DNA of 64,000 nucleotides from Blastopirellula marina (GTDB lineage Bacteria > Planctomycetota > Planctomycetia > Pirellulales > Pirellulaceae), in assembly GCF_002967715.1 (NCBI RefSeq), contig NZ_PUIA01000016.1, positions 620,001 to 684,000 on the forward strand. Direction: 5' to 3'. The first letter of the stretch is position 1. The number at the start of each line of letters is the position of its first letter. Of this stretch, positions 1 through 8,508 are shown piece by piece. A program made the translations under genes and the position numbers. The notes beneath the pieces were generated by a model, which was not told the origin of the DNA, searched no databases, and was given only the letters and a program-made list of their open reading frames with translations.

Positions 1-209
1 ACTTCCTCGCGGCGTTGACGTTCCACGACCGAAATGCGCTGATCCGCCATGGGGGCCTGGGCGATCTGGCGACGCGTTGCGTCTGGCTTCACGGCCGAAA
101 CCGGCACGGTGCGATCCTGTGCAACTGCCGCCCCCGACCAGCTCAGCGCGCAAAGCGCTGCCAGGCAAGTAGCAAGGAGAAGGCAGTGAGTTCGCGAGGC
201 AATATTCAT
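1..209 (-). CDS. Secreted protein, N-terminal part only (runs off left edge)
   Basis: Reading leftward from the ATG at 209 gives an open frame of 69 codons to the window edge. The first ~30 residues are a clear Sec signal peptide: MNIASRTH, a Leu/Ala-rich core, then a likely cleavage site at AVA|Q. The mature start is rich in Arg, Gln and Val (RTVPVSAVKPDATRRQ). The gene lies 41 bp downstream of the anti-sigma gene on the same strand, so it is probably the third gene of the sigma-factor operon and may be a target or envelope partner of that system. The fold cannot be judged from this fragment. Confidence 0.7.
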   Translation of the reverse strand, partial: MNIASRTHCLLLATCLAALCALSWSGAAVAQDRTVPVSAVKPDATRRQIAQAPMADQRISVVERQRREE

Positions 210-250
210 AACGGATCGAAACGGGATCGTGGTCTTCTTGGGAAAGGTCA

Positions 251-835
251 TTACAGAGCCGGTGTCTCGGATTCGGTTTCCTGCTGAGCAGCGAGTGCTT
301 TGAGCATCCAGCTCGGAGGATTCTCCGGCGTGCTTACCAGCAGTTGCTCGAAGAAGTTGTCTTCCTCTTCAGGCAAGTCGGCCCACGGTTCGGCCAGGAC
401 GTCGGTGTCATCCTCGATGTTTTCCACCCAGGCAGCCGCTAGTTGAATGCCTTCTCTGTCCACGTTGGCGGCTGCCGGATAGCTGGTTCGGTATGCGTTC
501 GAGACAAATACAAGGCCACTAAGCACAAAGACAATCAAGCAGGCAGCCAACGACAGCAGCACACGCAGCCGAAACCCGTTTCCAGGAGCCACATTGCCGG
601 GTGAGGCAACCTCGACAGGCTCCTGGGAAACGGTCTGAGGCACATACGCCTGGTAACTTGCTTGCGTGAGCAGAACGGCTTCGGCCAGCAGTTCGCGGAG
701 CGATTGGTCGGTGGCCAAGTCCGCTTCGAATCGCTCGGCTTCTTCTCCCGACATTTCATCCAGGAGATACCGCATCGCTTCCAGGAAGCGATCGTCATCG
801 GCGGGGTGTTCGTTCTGCTGGGTGCTACGAATCAT
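251..835 (-). CDS. Membrane anti-sigma factor-like protein
   Basis: A 194-residue protein whose first ~70 residues are an acidic helical region of the kind that binds ECF sigma factors (FLEAMRYLLDEMSGEEAERF). One membrane segment follows at about 98-117 (LLSLAACLIVFVLSGLVFV), then an acidic, Pro/Glu-rich outer or periplasmic tail. It starts 20 bp downstream of the ECF sigma gene, the usual order for a sigma/anti-sigma pair. No Cys/His zinc-finger motif (HxxxCxxC) is present, so it is not a ZAS-type anti-sigma. The role is inferred from topology and context; the family is poorly conserved in planctomycetes. Confidence 0.72.
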   Translation of the reverse strand: MIRSTQQNEHPADDDRFLEAMRYLLDEMSGEEAERFEADLATDQSLRELLAEAVLLTQASYQAYVPQTVSQEPVEVASPGNVAPGNGFRLRVLLSLAACLIVFVLSGLVFVSNAYRTSYPAAANVDREGIQLAAAWVENIEDDTDVLAEPWADLPEEEDNFFEQLLVSTPENPPSWMLKALAAQQETESETPAL

Positions 836-855
836 GTCTGCTTCGTGAGTTAAGG

Positions 856-1404
856 TTAGCGTTCACGCTCGATCCAAGCTAACTTGCCGCGCAGCTTGAT
901 CATTGCGTTTCGCATTCGCCCGAGTGCGGTGCCCAACGGAATGTCGAGCTCTTCAGCGATTTGAGCGAACGTCTTGTCTTCGTAAATCCGCATTCGCAGA
1001 ACCTGTTGCAGTTCCGGCGAAAGCTCTCCGATGGCTTGGCGAACCGAATCAGCCGTTTCCTGGGCGACCAGGGGATCGACCGGCAGGCCATCTTCATTTC
1101 GGCGAGGATCTTCGTGGAGGGTTTCCAGCACCTTCTTTTGCGTCGCACTTCGCCGGCGTTGAGCGAGGGCTTCGCGGTAGGCAACCTGAAACAGCCAAGC
1201 CTTGCGACTCTCGGCTTGGGTTTCGTGGCCGACTTCAACCAGTTTCCGAAAGGTTATCTGGATGATGTCTTGGACCAGGCTGGCTTCCCCCACAACACCC
1301 CACAGGAACCTGCGCAGCTCTTCCGCATACAATGCATGCAAATCGGCTATCTCGGCTTCGCTGAGCCGTTGGGGTGCAGGTGAAGTCAACGCCTTGATGT
1401 CCAA
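856..1404 (-). CDS. ECF-type RNA polymerase sigma-70 family sigma factor
   Basis: A 182-residue ECF sigma factor, normal size for the family. Region 2 lies at about 25-95 (LVQDIIQITFRKLVE, then the KAWLFQVAYREAL stretch) and region 4 at about 120-180, with the helix-turn-helix signature KTFAQIAEELDIPLGTALGRM that reads the -35 element. The start is TTG at 1404; no in-frame ATG lies nearby and the Shine-Dalgarno is weak. It leads an operon with the anti-sigma gene and a secreted protein, so autoregulation is likely but no promoter pair was identified by eye. The envelope signal it answers to is unknown. Confidence 0.93.
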   Translation of the reverse strand: MDIKALTSPAPQRLSEAEIADLHALYAEELRRFLWGVVGEASLVQDIIQITFRKLVEVGHETQAESRKAWLFQVAYREALAQRRRSATQKKVLETLHEDPRRNEDGLPVDPLVAQETADSVRQAIGELSPELQQVLRMRIYEDKTFAQIAEELDIPLGTALGRMRNAMIKLRGKLAWIERER

Positions 1405-1654
1405 TCACGCCACGGTCGCCAGGTGGCATCTAGAAGTAAGAGAGATAAGCAGAGACGATTATTGTCTCATTTCCGAAAATTAATTCCTCGAATCCCTTCG
1501 GTCGAATGCCCGGCAGGCTCTTGGGTCGATTCCTCCAAATTACGAAGATTCGCTTAAATTGAACCAGCCGATCAAGCGAAGGGTTTCGTTTTACCTGCCC
1601 GTGTTATAATGACTGGTTTCCCCAATATCACGTAACCTGTTTGGGAGTCTGGAC

Positions 1655-3529
1655 TTGTTCATCGGTCCGGTTTTTACCCGTGAAGCGGCTGTAACGCCGC
1701 GTCGCAGTAAGTTTTACGTCTACCGTGCGGTCTACGTGGCGGCTTTATTCCTGTTGATGTGCACCGCCTGGCTGGTACTCGCAGGAACGCAAGTGATTGC
1801 CAGCGTTGGAGATATGGCACGCTTTGGGGCGAGCATCTTCCATATTTTGGCTCCCATTCAGCTCTGCCTGGTGATTTTCTTTGCGGCCTTCAGTGCTGCC
1901 GGAGCGGTCGCTCAAGAGAAGGACCGCAAGACACTGATCCTGCTGCTGATGACCCGGCTCAACAATTCCGAGCTGGTTCTGGGCAAGATGCTGGCCAGCC
2001 TGATCAACGTGTTTGCCCTGATCATGGCAGCGGCCCCGGTCTTCTGTGCCCTGTTCCTGTTTGGTGGGGTCTCGGCAGGGCAGGTCTTCCGTGTGCTGCT
2101 GGTGACCTTCATCACGGCACTCGCCGCCGGCAGTATCGGCAGCACGATCGCCTTGTGGCGGGAAAAAACCTTCCAGACACTCGCCCTGACCGCCATGTTG
2201 ATCACGGTGCTGCTTGGTTTCAGCGTCGTCGTTTCGCAGCGCGTTCTGTTTGATCGACTGCTGGGGATCTCCGCTGCCGACTGGGCCACTGCTATCAATC
2301 CAATCTGGGCCGTCATGGAAGCCGCCAATCCCTTTCCCACCGCCGAAGGCAACCTGGCCATGATCGGCGGGGTGATCGGCCTGCATGTTTTGATCATGTC
2401 GCTGGGAATCGTGATCATGAACGGCATTGCGATTGGCTTGGTTCGTGTCTGGAACCCTTCGCGAGAAGCCCGCCGCGGCAAGGAAATGGAAGCGAAGCAG
2501 CTCGAAGAGAGTATCTGGGGTGCTGAGCACGATATGGCCAAGATGGACGCGGCTGCCGACCAGAACGCCGCTAACGAACAGCGCCGCTCCGGGCACGTCG
2601 ATGCCCGCACCACCGAGGTCAAAATCGATCACCGCCAGGTCTGGGATAACCCGATCCTCTGGCGAGAAACGCAGACCTGGGCCTATGGCCGCAAGGTGTT
2701 GATCATCAAGTTCGTTTACCTGGCCCTGGCAGTCGCCGCGACCTATATGCTTTACGGTATGGTTGCCGCTGGCACGGCCGTTTACCGTGGTGATCAACTC
2801 GGTACGACGATTCCACCGATTGCCTGGGGTATCGTGCCGCTGTACCTGATCAGCCTGGTGATTGTGAACGCATTGGCCGTGACTTCCGTGACGAACGAAC
2901 GAGACGGCCAGGCTCTCGACCTGCTGCTGGTGACCGACCTGACCCCCAAAGAGTTTACTTTCGGTAAGTTATGGGGAGTGATGTGGGTCACGCGCGAGAT
3001 GATTCTGGCACCGCTGGCTGTGACGGCGTATCTCTGGATTGCCGGGGCGATGCAGTTGGATAGCTTCCTATTCGTATCGGCCGGCCTGGTGACGATGTAT
3101 TTCTTCGTCACCATGTTGGGTCTGCACTGCGGTATGACCTACGCCAACAGCCGCACGGCGATCGGCGTGAGCCTGGGGACGGTCTTCTTTTTGTTTCTCG
3201 GCGTGATAACGTGTATCTTGCTGATGATCAGTTTTACCGAGTCCTTCCACTTTCAGCTCTTCCCGTTTCTGGGCTTTGTGGCTGGCGGTGGTTTGGGCTT
3301 GTACGTGGCCATCGGTTATCGAAACCCATCCAATGCGATCCTCATGTCGACGTTGCTGTTGCCAGGCATCTCGTTCTTTGCGATCGTCAGCTTCCTGCTG
3401 GGGAAAGGTTTCGAGGTGGCTTTAGCGACGGTACTCGCGTATGGTTTTACGACCATCACGATGTTGATCCCGGCCATCAGCCAATTCGACATCGAGGTCG
3501 GCCGTCGTTCAGGGAACGACGAAGACTAG
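1655..3529 (+). CDS. ABC-2 type transporter permease, tandemly duplicated
   Basis: A 624-residue polytopic membrane protein. Two ABC-2 permease-like halves (about 1-265 and 335-624) are joined by a hydrophilic linker rich in Glu, Lys and Asp. Each half carries the same core motif: EKDRKTLILLLMTRL then GKML in the first, ERDGQALDLLLVTDL then GKLWG in the second. Each motif follows one or two membrane spans and is followed by four or more. The start is TTG at 1655, with GGGAG 7 bases upstream. The ATPase partner is not next to it; the two genes downstream are CNNM proteins. The substrate is unknown. Confidence 0.85.
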   Translation: MFIGPVFTREAAVTPRRSKFYVYRAVYVAALFLLMCTAWLVLAGTQVIASVGDMARFGASIFHILAPIQLCLVIFFAAFSAAGAVAQEKDRKTLILLLMTRLNNSELVLGKMLASLINVFALIMAAAPVFCALFLFGGVSAGQVFRVLLVTFITALAAGSIGSTIALWREKTFQTLALTAMLITVLLGFSVVVSQRVLFDRLLGISAADWATAINPIWAVMEAANPFPTAEGNLAMIGGVIGLHVLIMSLGIVIMNGIAIGLVRVWNPSREARRGKEMEAKQLEESIWGAEHDMAKMDAAADQNAANEQRRSGHVDARTTEVKIDHRQVWDNPILWRETQTWAYGRKVLIIKFVYLALAVAATYMLYGMVAAGTAVYRGDQLGTTIPPIAWGIVPLYLISLVIVNALAVTSVTNERDGQALDLLLVTDLTPKEFTFGKLWGVMWVTREMILAPLAVTAYLWIAGAMQLDSFLFVSAGLVTMYFFVTMLGLHCGMTYANSRTAIGVSLGTVFFLFLGVITCILLMISFTESFHFQLFPFLGFVAGGGLGLYVAIGYRNPSNAILMSTLLLPGISFFAIVSFLLGKGFEVALATVLAYGFTTITMLIPAISQFDIEVGRRSGNDED

Positions 3530-3589
3530 GTGCGACGGGTAGTCAAAGCGTAGATTCGCAACAACGATTCATCGGAAAGGAGCGGCGGG

Positions 3590-4846
3590 TTGGACGTCAT
3601 TGTGGCCATTGCACCCTGGTTGGTGGCAATGCTGCTGTTGGTCGCCTGCTCTGGGATGTTCTCCGCATCGGAAGCGGCGTTCTTTTATCTAAAGCTGGAA
3701 GATCGCAAACGCTTTCGCAAGGGAACAACGGCTCAGCGTGCCGCGGCTTCTCTGCTAAGCGACCCGGACCGGCTGCTGTCGGCCATCTTGTTTTGGAACC
3801 TGATGGTCAACGTGGCCTACTTTGCCGTCGCTTCGATCGTCGGTCTGCGGCTGCAAAACACGGTAGGATCGACCTACGCCACCATCTTCTCAACCGTTTC
3901 GTTGTTGGTGATTATCTTCTTCAGTGAAATGCTCCCCAAGAGCCTGGCCGTGCTGCGTGCTCCGGCCTTGGCCGCATTTCTGGCGGTTCCCGTTGCATTT
4001 GCCGTACGCGTGATCGATCCGATTCGCCCAGTCATGCGGGGCGTGAGCACCCTTTCGCAACGTTTGATCTGGCCACGCTTCGAGGCCGAACCGTACATGC
4101 AGGTTTCCGACCTGGAACGTGCGATTCAGATGTCGATGCAAAGCAGCACCGTGCTCGAGCAGGAAGAAATGGCCCTGCGCGGCATCGTGAGCTTGTCTGA
4201 CTCGCTGGCCCAGGAAATGATGCGGCCGCGGATGCGTTTCAAGATGTTTCATCCGCCGGTGGCGCTGAAAGACCTCGATGCGGAAATGACCCCCAGCGGG
4301 TACCTGCTGATCTCCGACGAACAAGGAGACGACGTTGTCAGCGCGATCAACCTGGTCGATGCCACGGAACTTCCTTCCAGCAACCTGGAAGACCACGCCC
4401 AGGAAGTATTGGTCTTTCCCTGGTGTGCCAAGGCCTCGGAAGTGTTTCAGCAGATGTTGTCCACCGAAAACGAAGTCGCCGCGGTGGTCAACGAACTGGG
4501 GGAAACGATCGGCGTGATCACCCTGCGAGACATGATGGAAACGATCTTCTCGTATGCCCATGGACGCAGCGAACGCATCCTGCAGCGGAAGACATTCGAA
4601 GAGCAGGAAGATGGTTCGTACCTGGTCTCAGGCATGACCAGCGTACGCCGCCTGGCGAAGCACTTCGACGTAGAACTTCCTGAAACACGGCACGCGACGA
4701 TCAACGGAATACTGCAGGAAGAACTGGAGCACATTCCTGAAGTGGAAGATGTCGTCGAATGGGGGCCGTTTCAATTCGAGGTGATCGAGCAGCACTCTGA
4801 AGGGCACATTCTGGTTCGCTTGACCATGCGTCAGGAGGAAGAGTGA
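3590..4846 (+). CDS. CNNM/CBS-domain transporter (CorC/HlyC-like), first copy
   Basis: A 418-residue inner-membrane protein with a CNNM (DUF21) domain of three to four spans at about 1-170, then a CBS pair at about 190-320 and a C-terminal CorC/HlyC-type domain (ending FQFEVIEQHSEGHILVRLTM). Family members are linked to Mg2+/Co2+ export or tolerance and were once annotated as hemolysins. The start is TTG at 3590, with AAAGGAG 7 bases upstream. It sits 60 bp after the permease and only 4 bp before a second CNNM gene, so the two are probably co-transcribed and may form a heteromer. Confidence 0.88.
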   Translation: MDVIVAIAPWLVAMLLLVACSGMFSASEAAFFYLKLEDRKRFRKGTTAQRAAASLLSDPDRLLSAILFWNLMVNVAYFAVASIVGLRLQNTVGSTYATIFSTVSLLVIIFFSEMLPKSLAVLRAPALAAFLAVPVAFAVRVIDPIRPVMRGVSTLSQRLIWPRFEAEPYMQVSDLERAIQMSMQSSTVLEQEEMALRGIVSLSDSLAQEMMRPRMRFKMFHPPVALKDLDAEMTPSGYLLISDEQGDDVVSAINLVDATELPSSNLEDHAQEVLVFPWCAKASEVFQQMLSTENEVAAVVNELGETIGVITLRDMMETIFSYAHGRSERILQRKTFEEQEDGSYLVSGMTSVRRLAKHFDVELPETRHATINGILQEELEHIPEVEDVVEWGPFQFEVIEQHSEGHILVRLTMRQEEE

Positions 4847-4850
4847 CGCC

Positions 4851-5828
4851 ATGGGTATGATCGCATTCCTGTTTATCCTCGGTGTGTTTCTCAGCGCGTT
4901 CTTCAGCGGCTCGGAAACGGGTTTCTATCGCGTGACTCGCGTTCGCCTGGTGCTGGATGGTCTGGGCGGAGACTGGCTGTCTCGTTTCCTGTTATTTTTG
5001 ACAAATCACCCGGCGTTGTTCGTCGCAACCACACTCATTGGCAATAATGTCGCCAACTACATGGTCTCGCTTTCGATTGTCCTTTTTACCCAGGCTACCT
5101 TCCCGGGAAACTCGACTGCCGAAATGGCGTTGCCGCTGGTAATGGCACCATTCTTGTTCGTCTATGGCGAACTGCTACCCAAATACTTCTTCTACCGAGC
5201 ACCCAACTTCCTGCTTCGCCGCACAGGTTGGATATTTGTGGTGTTTACGATTCTGTTTGCTCCTTGTTCGGCTCTGTTGTGGGTCTTGGGACGAGCGCTG
5301 CAAACGCTGCTGGGTGAATCTCCGGAAACGGTTCGCTTGGCGCTGGCTCGGACCGAACTGGAAGACTTCCTGGAAGAAGGTGGCGAGTTCGGCATTTTGA
5401 ACAAGGCTCAGCGGCGTGTGGCCCAAGGGGTTTTCGGGGTGGCAAATCGCCGCGTTACCTCCATTGCCACACCTCTCTCCCGCGTATGGACTGCCAGGGT
5501 CGGTTCCAAGGTGAACAGCCTCATCCGCGTTGCCAAACGCAAGCAGATTTCGGTCATTCCGATTGTCGAAACGCAAGGCAAGCGTACCATTCCCATCGGA
5601 TACGTTCGCATCTGCGACCTGTACATGGGGGAAGGGGAAGAGATCGAGAACTATCATCCGCTGCCGGAAGTTAAAGCAAGCGAAAGTTGTATCTCGGCCA
5701 TTACGCAGTTGCATAGCTCCGGCGAATTGATGGCCAAGGTGGTCAGCCGCAGCGGCGTGCCGATTGGTATTGTCACCATGCAAGAGCTGCAGCGAGCCAT
5801 TCTCGACGCCAAGAAACAGCCTGCCTAG
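4851..5828 (+). CDS. CNNM domain protein, second short copy
   Basis: A 325-residue paralogue of the preceding gene. The CNNM membrane domain (FFSGSETGFYRVTR near the N-terminus, three further hydrophobic spans to about residue 150) is kept, followed by a CBS-like region (PIVETQGKRTIPIGYVRICDL and VVSRSGVPIGIVTMQEL). It ends at the second CBS and lacks the C-terminal CorC/HlyC domain of its neighbour. AGGAGG lies in the end of the upstream gene, which points to coupled translation. Pairs of a long and a short CNNM protein recur in planctomycetes; the division of labour between them is unknown. Confidence 0.87.
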   Translation: MGMIAFLFILGVFLSAFFSGSETGFYRVTRVRLVLDGLGGDWLSRFLLFLTNHPALFVATTLIGNNVANYMVSLSIVLFTQATFPGNSTAEMALPLVMAPFLFVYGELLPKYFFYRAPNFLLRRTGWIFVVFTILFAPCSALLWVLGRALQTLLGESPETVRLALARTELEDFLEEGGEFGILNKAQRRVAQGVFGVANRRVTSIATPLSRVWTARVGSKVNSLIRVAKRKQISVIPIVETQGKRTIPIGYVRICDLYMGEGEEIENYHPLPEVKASESCISAITQLHSSGELMAKVVSRSGVPIGIVTMQELQRAILDAKKQPA

Positions 5829-5846
5829 TTTTTCCCGAAAGAGATC

Positions 5847-6740
5847 ATGACGACGACACCTATCAAGGAACTGGCTTCAGGGCGTCACCGACTAACGATC
5901 GATGTGGACGATCGCGAACGGGAATTCTGGGTGTACATTCCCACCCAGGCTAGTCAGCCAGAAGAGGGCTGGCCGCTGGTCTTCGTCTTTCACGGCGGGC
6001 TATCGAATGCCCCAACGATGGTTCGCTTCTGCGAGATGAACGACTACGCCGATAGCGAAGGGTTTGTAACGGTCTTCCCTAACGGCACCGGTCGCCTCCC
6101 CACGATGAAGACCTGGAATGCCGGCATGTGCTGCGGGTACGCCCAGCGCGAAGACGTCAACGATGTCCACTTCGTGCAGCAATTACTCAATGACATCCCG
6201 CAGCGCGTCGCCATCGATCCCTCGCGGACCTATGCGACCGGCATGTCGAACGGCGGGATGATGTCGTACCTGCTGGGAGACAAGCTTTCGGATCGTTTCG
6301 CGGCGATCGCTCCGGTGGGAGGCACGATGGGCAATCCAACGTGCCACCCCAGCAGGCCTGTCCCCCTGATGCATATCCACGGAACGGACGACCAGTTCGT
6401 CCGCTGGGAAGGTGGGGTTGGCTCAAGAAGCAAGTCGAAGCTGAACTTTCACTCAGTCGACCATGCGATGCAAAACTGGATCGCCGCGAATCACGCCCAA
6501 ACGACTCCCTCGGTCGAGTCCCTTCCTGGTGAAGTGAACGACGGAACGTCGATCGAGCGGTTTACCTATGCCGCCAACGGAGAAAATTCGGCGGAGGTGG
6601 TTCTACTGAAAGTTCACGGCGGCGGCCATACGTGGCCTGGGAAAGAGAGCCGCCTAGAGCTGTTGGGACCGACAACGCACAATCTCGATGCGAATCAGGC
6701 GATCTGGGAATTCTTTCAGCGGCATCGCTTGCCGATGTAG
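5847..6740 (+). CDS. Alpha/beta-hydrolase, CE1 / LpqC-like polyhydroxybutyrate depolymerase family esterase
   Basis: A 297-residue alpha/beta-hydrolase. The nucleophile elbow is TGMSNGG (Ser near residue 133), the oxyanion region is FVFHGG, the acid residue is in HIHGTDDQF, and the catalytic His is in GGGHTWPG near the C-terminus. This set is typical of the LpqC/CE1 group, which contains PHB depolymerases and feruloyl esterases. No signal peptide is seen (MTTTPIKELASGRHRL), so either it is cytoplasmic or the true start lies elsewhere. It follows the CNNM pair by 18 bp. The substrate cannot be told from the sequence; a carbohydrate ester is as likely as a polyester. Confidence 0.85.
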   Translation: MTTTPIKELASGRHRLTIDVDDREREFWVYIPTQASQPEEGWPLVFVFHGGLSNAPTMVRFCEMNDYADSEGFVTVFPNGTGRLPTMKTWNAGMCCGYAQREDVNDVHFVQQLLNDIPQRVAIDPSRTYATGMSNGGMMSYLLGDKLSDRFAAIAPVGGTMGNPTCHPSRPVPLMHIHGTDDQFVRWEGGVGSRSKSKLNFHSVDHAMQNWIAANHAQTTPSVESLPGEVNDGTSIERFTYAANGENSAEVVLLKVHGGGHTWPGKESRLELLGPTTHNLDANQAIWEFFQRHRLPM

Positions 6741-6801
6741 CAGGAAGCTCGCCATCCCTGGCGAAAGGTGCTCCTTGCTTCCCCCATCCCCTAAATCGTG
6801 A

Positions 6802-7191
6802 TTAGCTGCCTGACAGTACCTTCTCGGCAGCGGCTTTGGCAGCTTCGTTCTTTTTGCGGCGCTGCTCTTCTTCGGTAATCAGTTCTTTGAGTCGCGATAG
6901 TTGAACATCGGTGAGGACTGCTTTCACTTCGTCTTCCATGGCCGACTCGAGCTTGGCAATTTCAATTTCCAATTCCTGGATCTTTCCCAGGTAGCCCTTC
7001 TGGATCTTGTAGATTTCCTTCTTCTGATCTTCGGTAACGATATCGTTCCAGTGAGCTGGTAACCGGCCGCGAACTTCTGACTTAGGAGCAGACGGTGCGG
7101 CTTCCTGAGCCGAGAGCGTTGAGAAAACAGGAATCGCAATCAAAAGCGTCAGGATGCCAAGCGACGAGAGCAAAGTCGATTTTAGATTCAC
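6802..7191 (-). CDS. Small secreted coiled-coil protein of unknown function
   Basis: The likely start is GTG at 7191, giving 129 residues; the open frame extends to ATG 7257, but that adds a non-signal-like segment. From GTG the N-terminus is a signal peptide (VNLKSTLLSSLGILTLLIAIP...FSTLSAQ). The mature part has a short basic/Trp segment (GRLPAHWNDIVTEDQKKEIY) and then a continuous charged helix with strong Glu/Lys heptad character, ending in Lys/Ala-rich repeats. This resembles the Spy/heavy-metal-resistor type of periplasmic helical protein in outline, but no specific signature was recognised. Confidence 0.68.
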   Translation of the reverse strand: MNLKSTLLSSLGILTLLIAIPVFSTLSAQEAAPSAPKSEVRGRLPAHWNDIVTEDQKKEIYKIQKGYLGKIQELEIEIAKLESAMEDEVKAVLTDVQLSRLKELITEEEQRRKKNEAAKAAAEKVLSGS

Positions 7192-7331
7192 GGAGGAAAC
7201 CCCTTTTGCGGTAGCTATTGAAAGCCGTCCTAGCAGGTATTGGGGGTGCTCCGTCACCTGAACGAGCTGATTTTAGTTTGCCGTCAGGGGGGTATCAAGT
7301 AAATTTCTTTGGGGGCCTACTGAGGGCGCAT

Positions 7332-7377
7332 AAAAAAAGGCCAGAAGTAGTCGTTCCGTCGTCTACTTTGGCCTTTT
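7332..7377 (-). terminator. Intrinsic terminator with no gene directly upstream
   Basis: Read on the minus strand, the stem AAAAGGCCAAAGTAG pairs with CTACTTCTGGCCTTTT (one bulged base) around a 12-base loop and runs into seven T residues. The T-run is only four on the plus strand, so it works best for minus-strand transcripts. The Cys-rich gene upstream already has its own terminator at 7524-7562, so this one seems to belong to an unannotated transcript between 7378 and 7523. Confidence 0.8.
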
Positions 7378-7523
7378 GATCTCACGGGGCCGCGTCCTGC
7401 GTCCCGTCCTCCCGGTGTTCGATCAGTATTAAGTATCGTCCTGATGTTTCCTGGTTCTGGATGGAAAATCCAGTATTTTCGTGCTAGCAGTCACGCCTTC
7501 TTCGTCGGGTTATCGCGGCTAGC

Positions 7524-7562
7524 AAAAAAATACGGGCAGGATCCCATCCAGGATCCTGCCCG
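7524..7562 (-). terminator. Intrinsic terminator of the Cys-rich gene
   Basis: A perfect 12-bp inverted repeat (CGGGCAGGATCC / GGATCCTGCCCG, 7533-7544 and 7551-7562) with a 6-base loop. On the minus strand it is followed by seven T residues (plus-strand A-run 7524-7530). It lies about 70 bp past the stop of the Cys-rich secreted protein gene. Confidence 0.9.
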
Positions 7563-7634
7563 CGAGACGCTTTGGCTCAGCGGCAAACCACACTCCCCAG
7601 GTAGCTTGGTCGAGCCGGTCGCGTTGGTTTGGTG

Positions 7635-8270
7635 TTAGTTCAGCGGCAGCAGAGCTTGCAGCGAAGGCATCAGCCGTGCTTCTTTTGCTTCTGCCTTGGC
7701 TGGGGTTGGTTCGATCGCTGGAGCGACTTCCGGTACGCTGTGCATCTGTTGTTCGAGGTTGATGATCTCGGTGGCACCGCCGCACGAATCGCAGCTAGGC
7801 GAGCCGCAACCGCATTGGCCGTAGCTACGGCATTTGTCCCAGAAGCCACGCACGTGCATTCCCAGGCAGCTGGTGCAGGCACTTCCACAGGCTTTAACTG
7901 GCATGCCGTGGTTGCAACCGCACATGGGGTAGTCGCCGCAGCATGGCATCGTGGTTTCGACTTCGCAGCCGCACGATGGCTTGGCGAACCAGTGGTAGCG
8001 GGTGTGCATCTTGGTGCGGCAACCCTGGCCGCGATCGGCACAGTAACCTGACCACAGGTCAGCACAGCAGCCCATCGAAGGGTGTTGGCAAACGTATCCG
8101 CCGTGGCCACAGCTATTGCAGCCGGCAGCACCACAGGCAGCCACGTATTCGCTGCTCAAATGAGCATGAGCACTTGGGTAGCTGACCGTCATGGCATCCC
8201 AGAGGCCTGCCGAAGCGACTTGAACGGCCGAAAGAACGACAAAGCAGGAAAGGGTAGCGATTCGGATCAT
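7635..8270 (-). CDS. Cys-rich secreted protein (planctomycete type)
   Basis: The best start is ATG 8270 (AAGGAA about 8 bases upstream), giving 211 residues; a longer frame reaching 8405 is not needed. The N-terminus is a signal peptide (MIRIATLSCFVVLSAVQVASA). The mature part to about residue 165 holds more than 20 Cys residues in CxxC, CC and CGC groups mixed with Gly and His (AACGAAGCNSCGHGG, MPCCGDYPMCGCNHG), followed by a Cys-free Pro/Ala/Glu tail. Such proteins are common in Pirellulaceae and have no assigned role. Cross-linked cell-wall protein or metal binding are both possible. Confidence 0.78.
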   Translation of the reverse strand: MIRIATLSCFVVLSAVQVASAGLWDAMTVSYPSAHAHLSSEYVAACGAAGCNSCGHGGYVCQHPSMGCCADLWSGYCADRGQGCRTKMHTRYHWFAKPSCGCEVETTMPCCGDYPMCGCNHGMPVKACGSACTSCLGMHVRGFWDKCRSYGQCGCGSPSCDSCGGATEIINLEQQMHSVPEVAPAIEPTPAKAEAKEARLMPSLQALLPLN

Positions 8271-8508
8271 GTCTTGGTTCCTTAACGGTTGGGGGAGTTT
8301 AGTGAGGGAGTAATTGTTGCACTGCCGAAACATGCCACGCATTTCGCGTTGTGCAAACGCATCATCGAAATATTTTGCCTCACTGTTTGGGTCTGCCTGG
8401 CCCAACGACTGCCCCTGGCCGGAATAACCGTCACAGGCGGAACTCTTTCCCGGCGAAGGTCAAACCGGCGGAGCGATCCGCTAGAATGAAGCGACATTCA
8501 CGTTTCCG

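Noticed and set aside
1745-2797. 350-residue minus-strand open frame
   Set aside because: Shadow of the duplicated ABC permease; Gln/His/Asp-rich with no motif.
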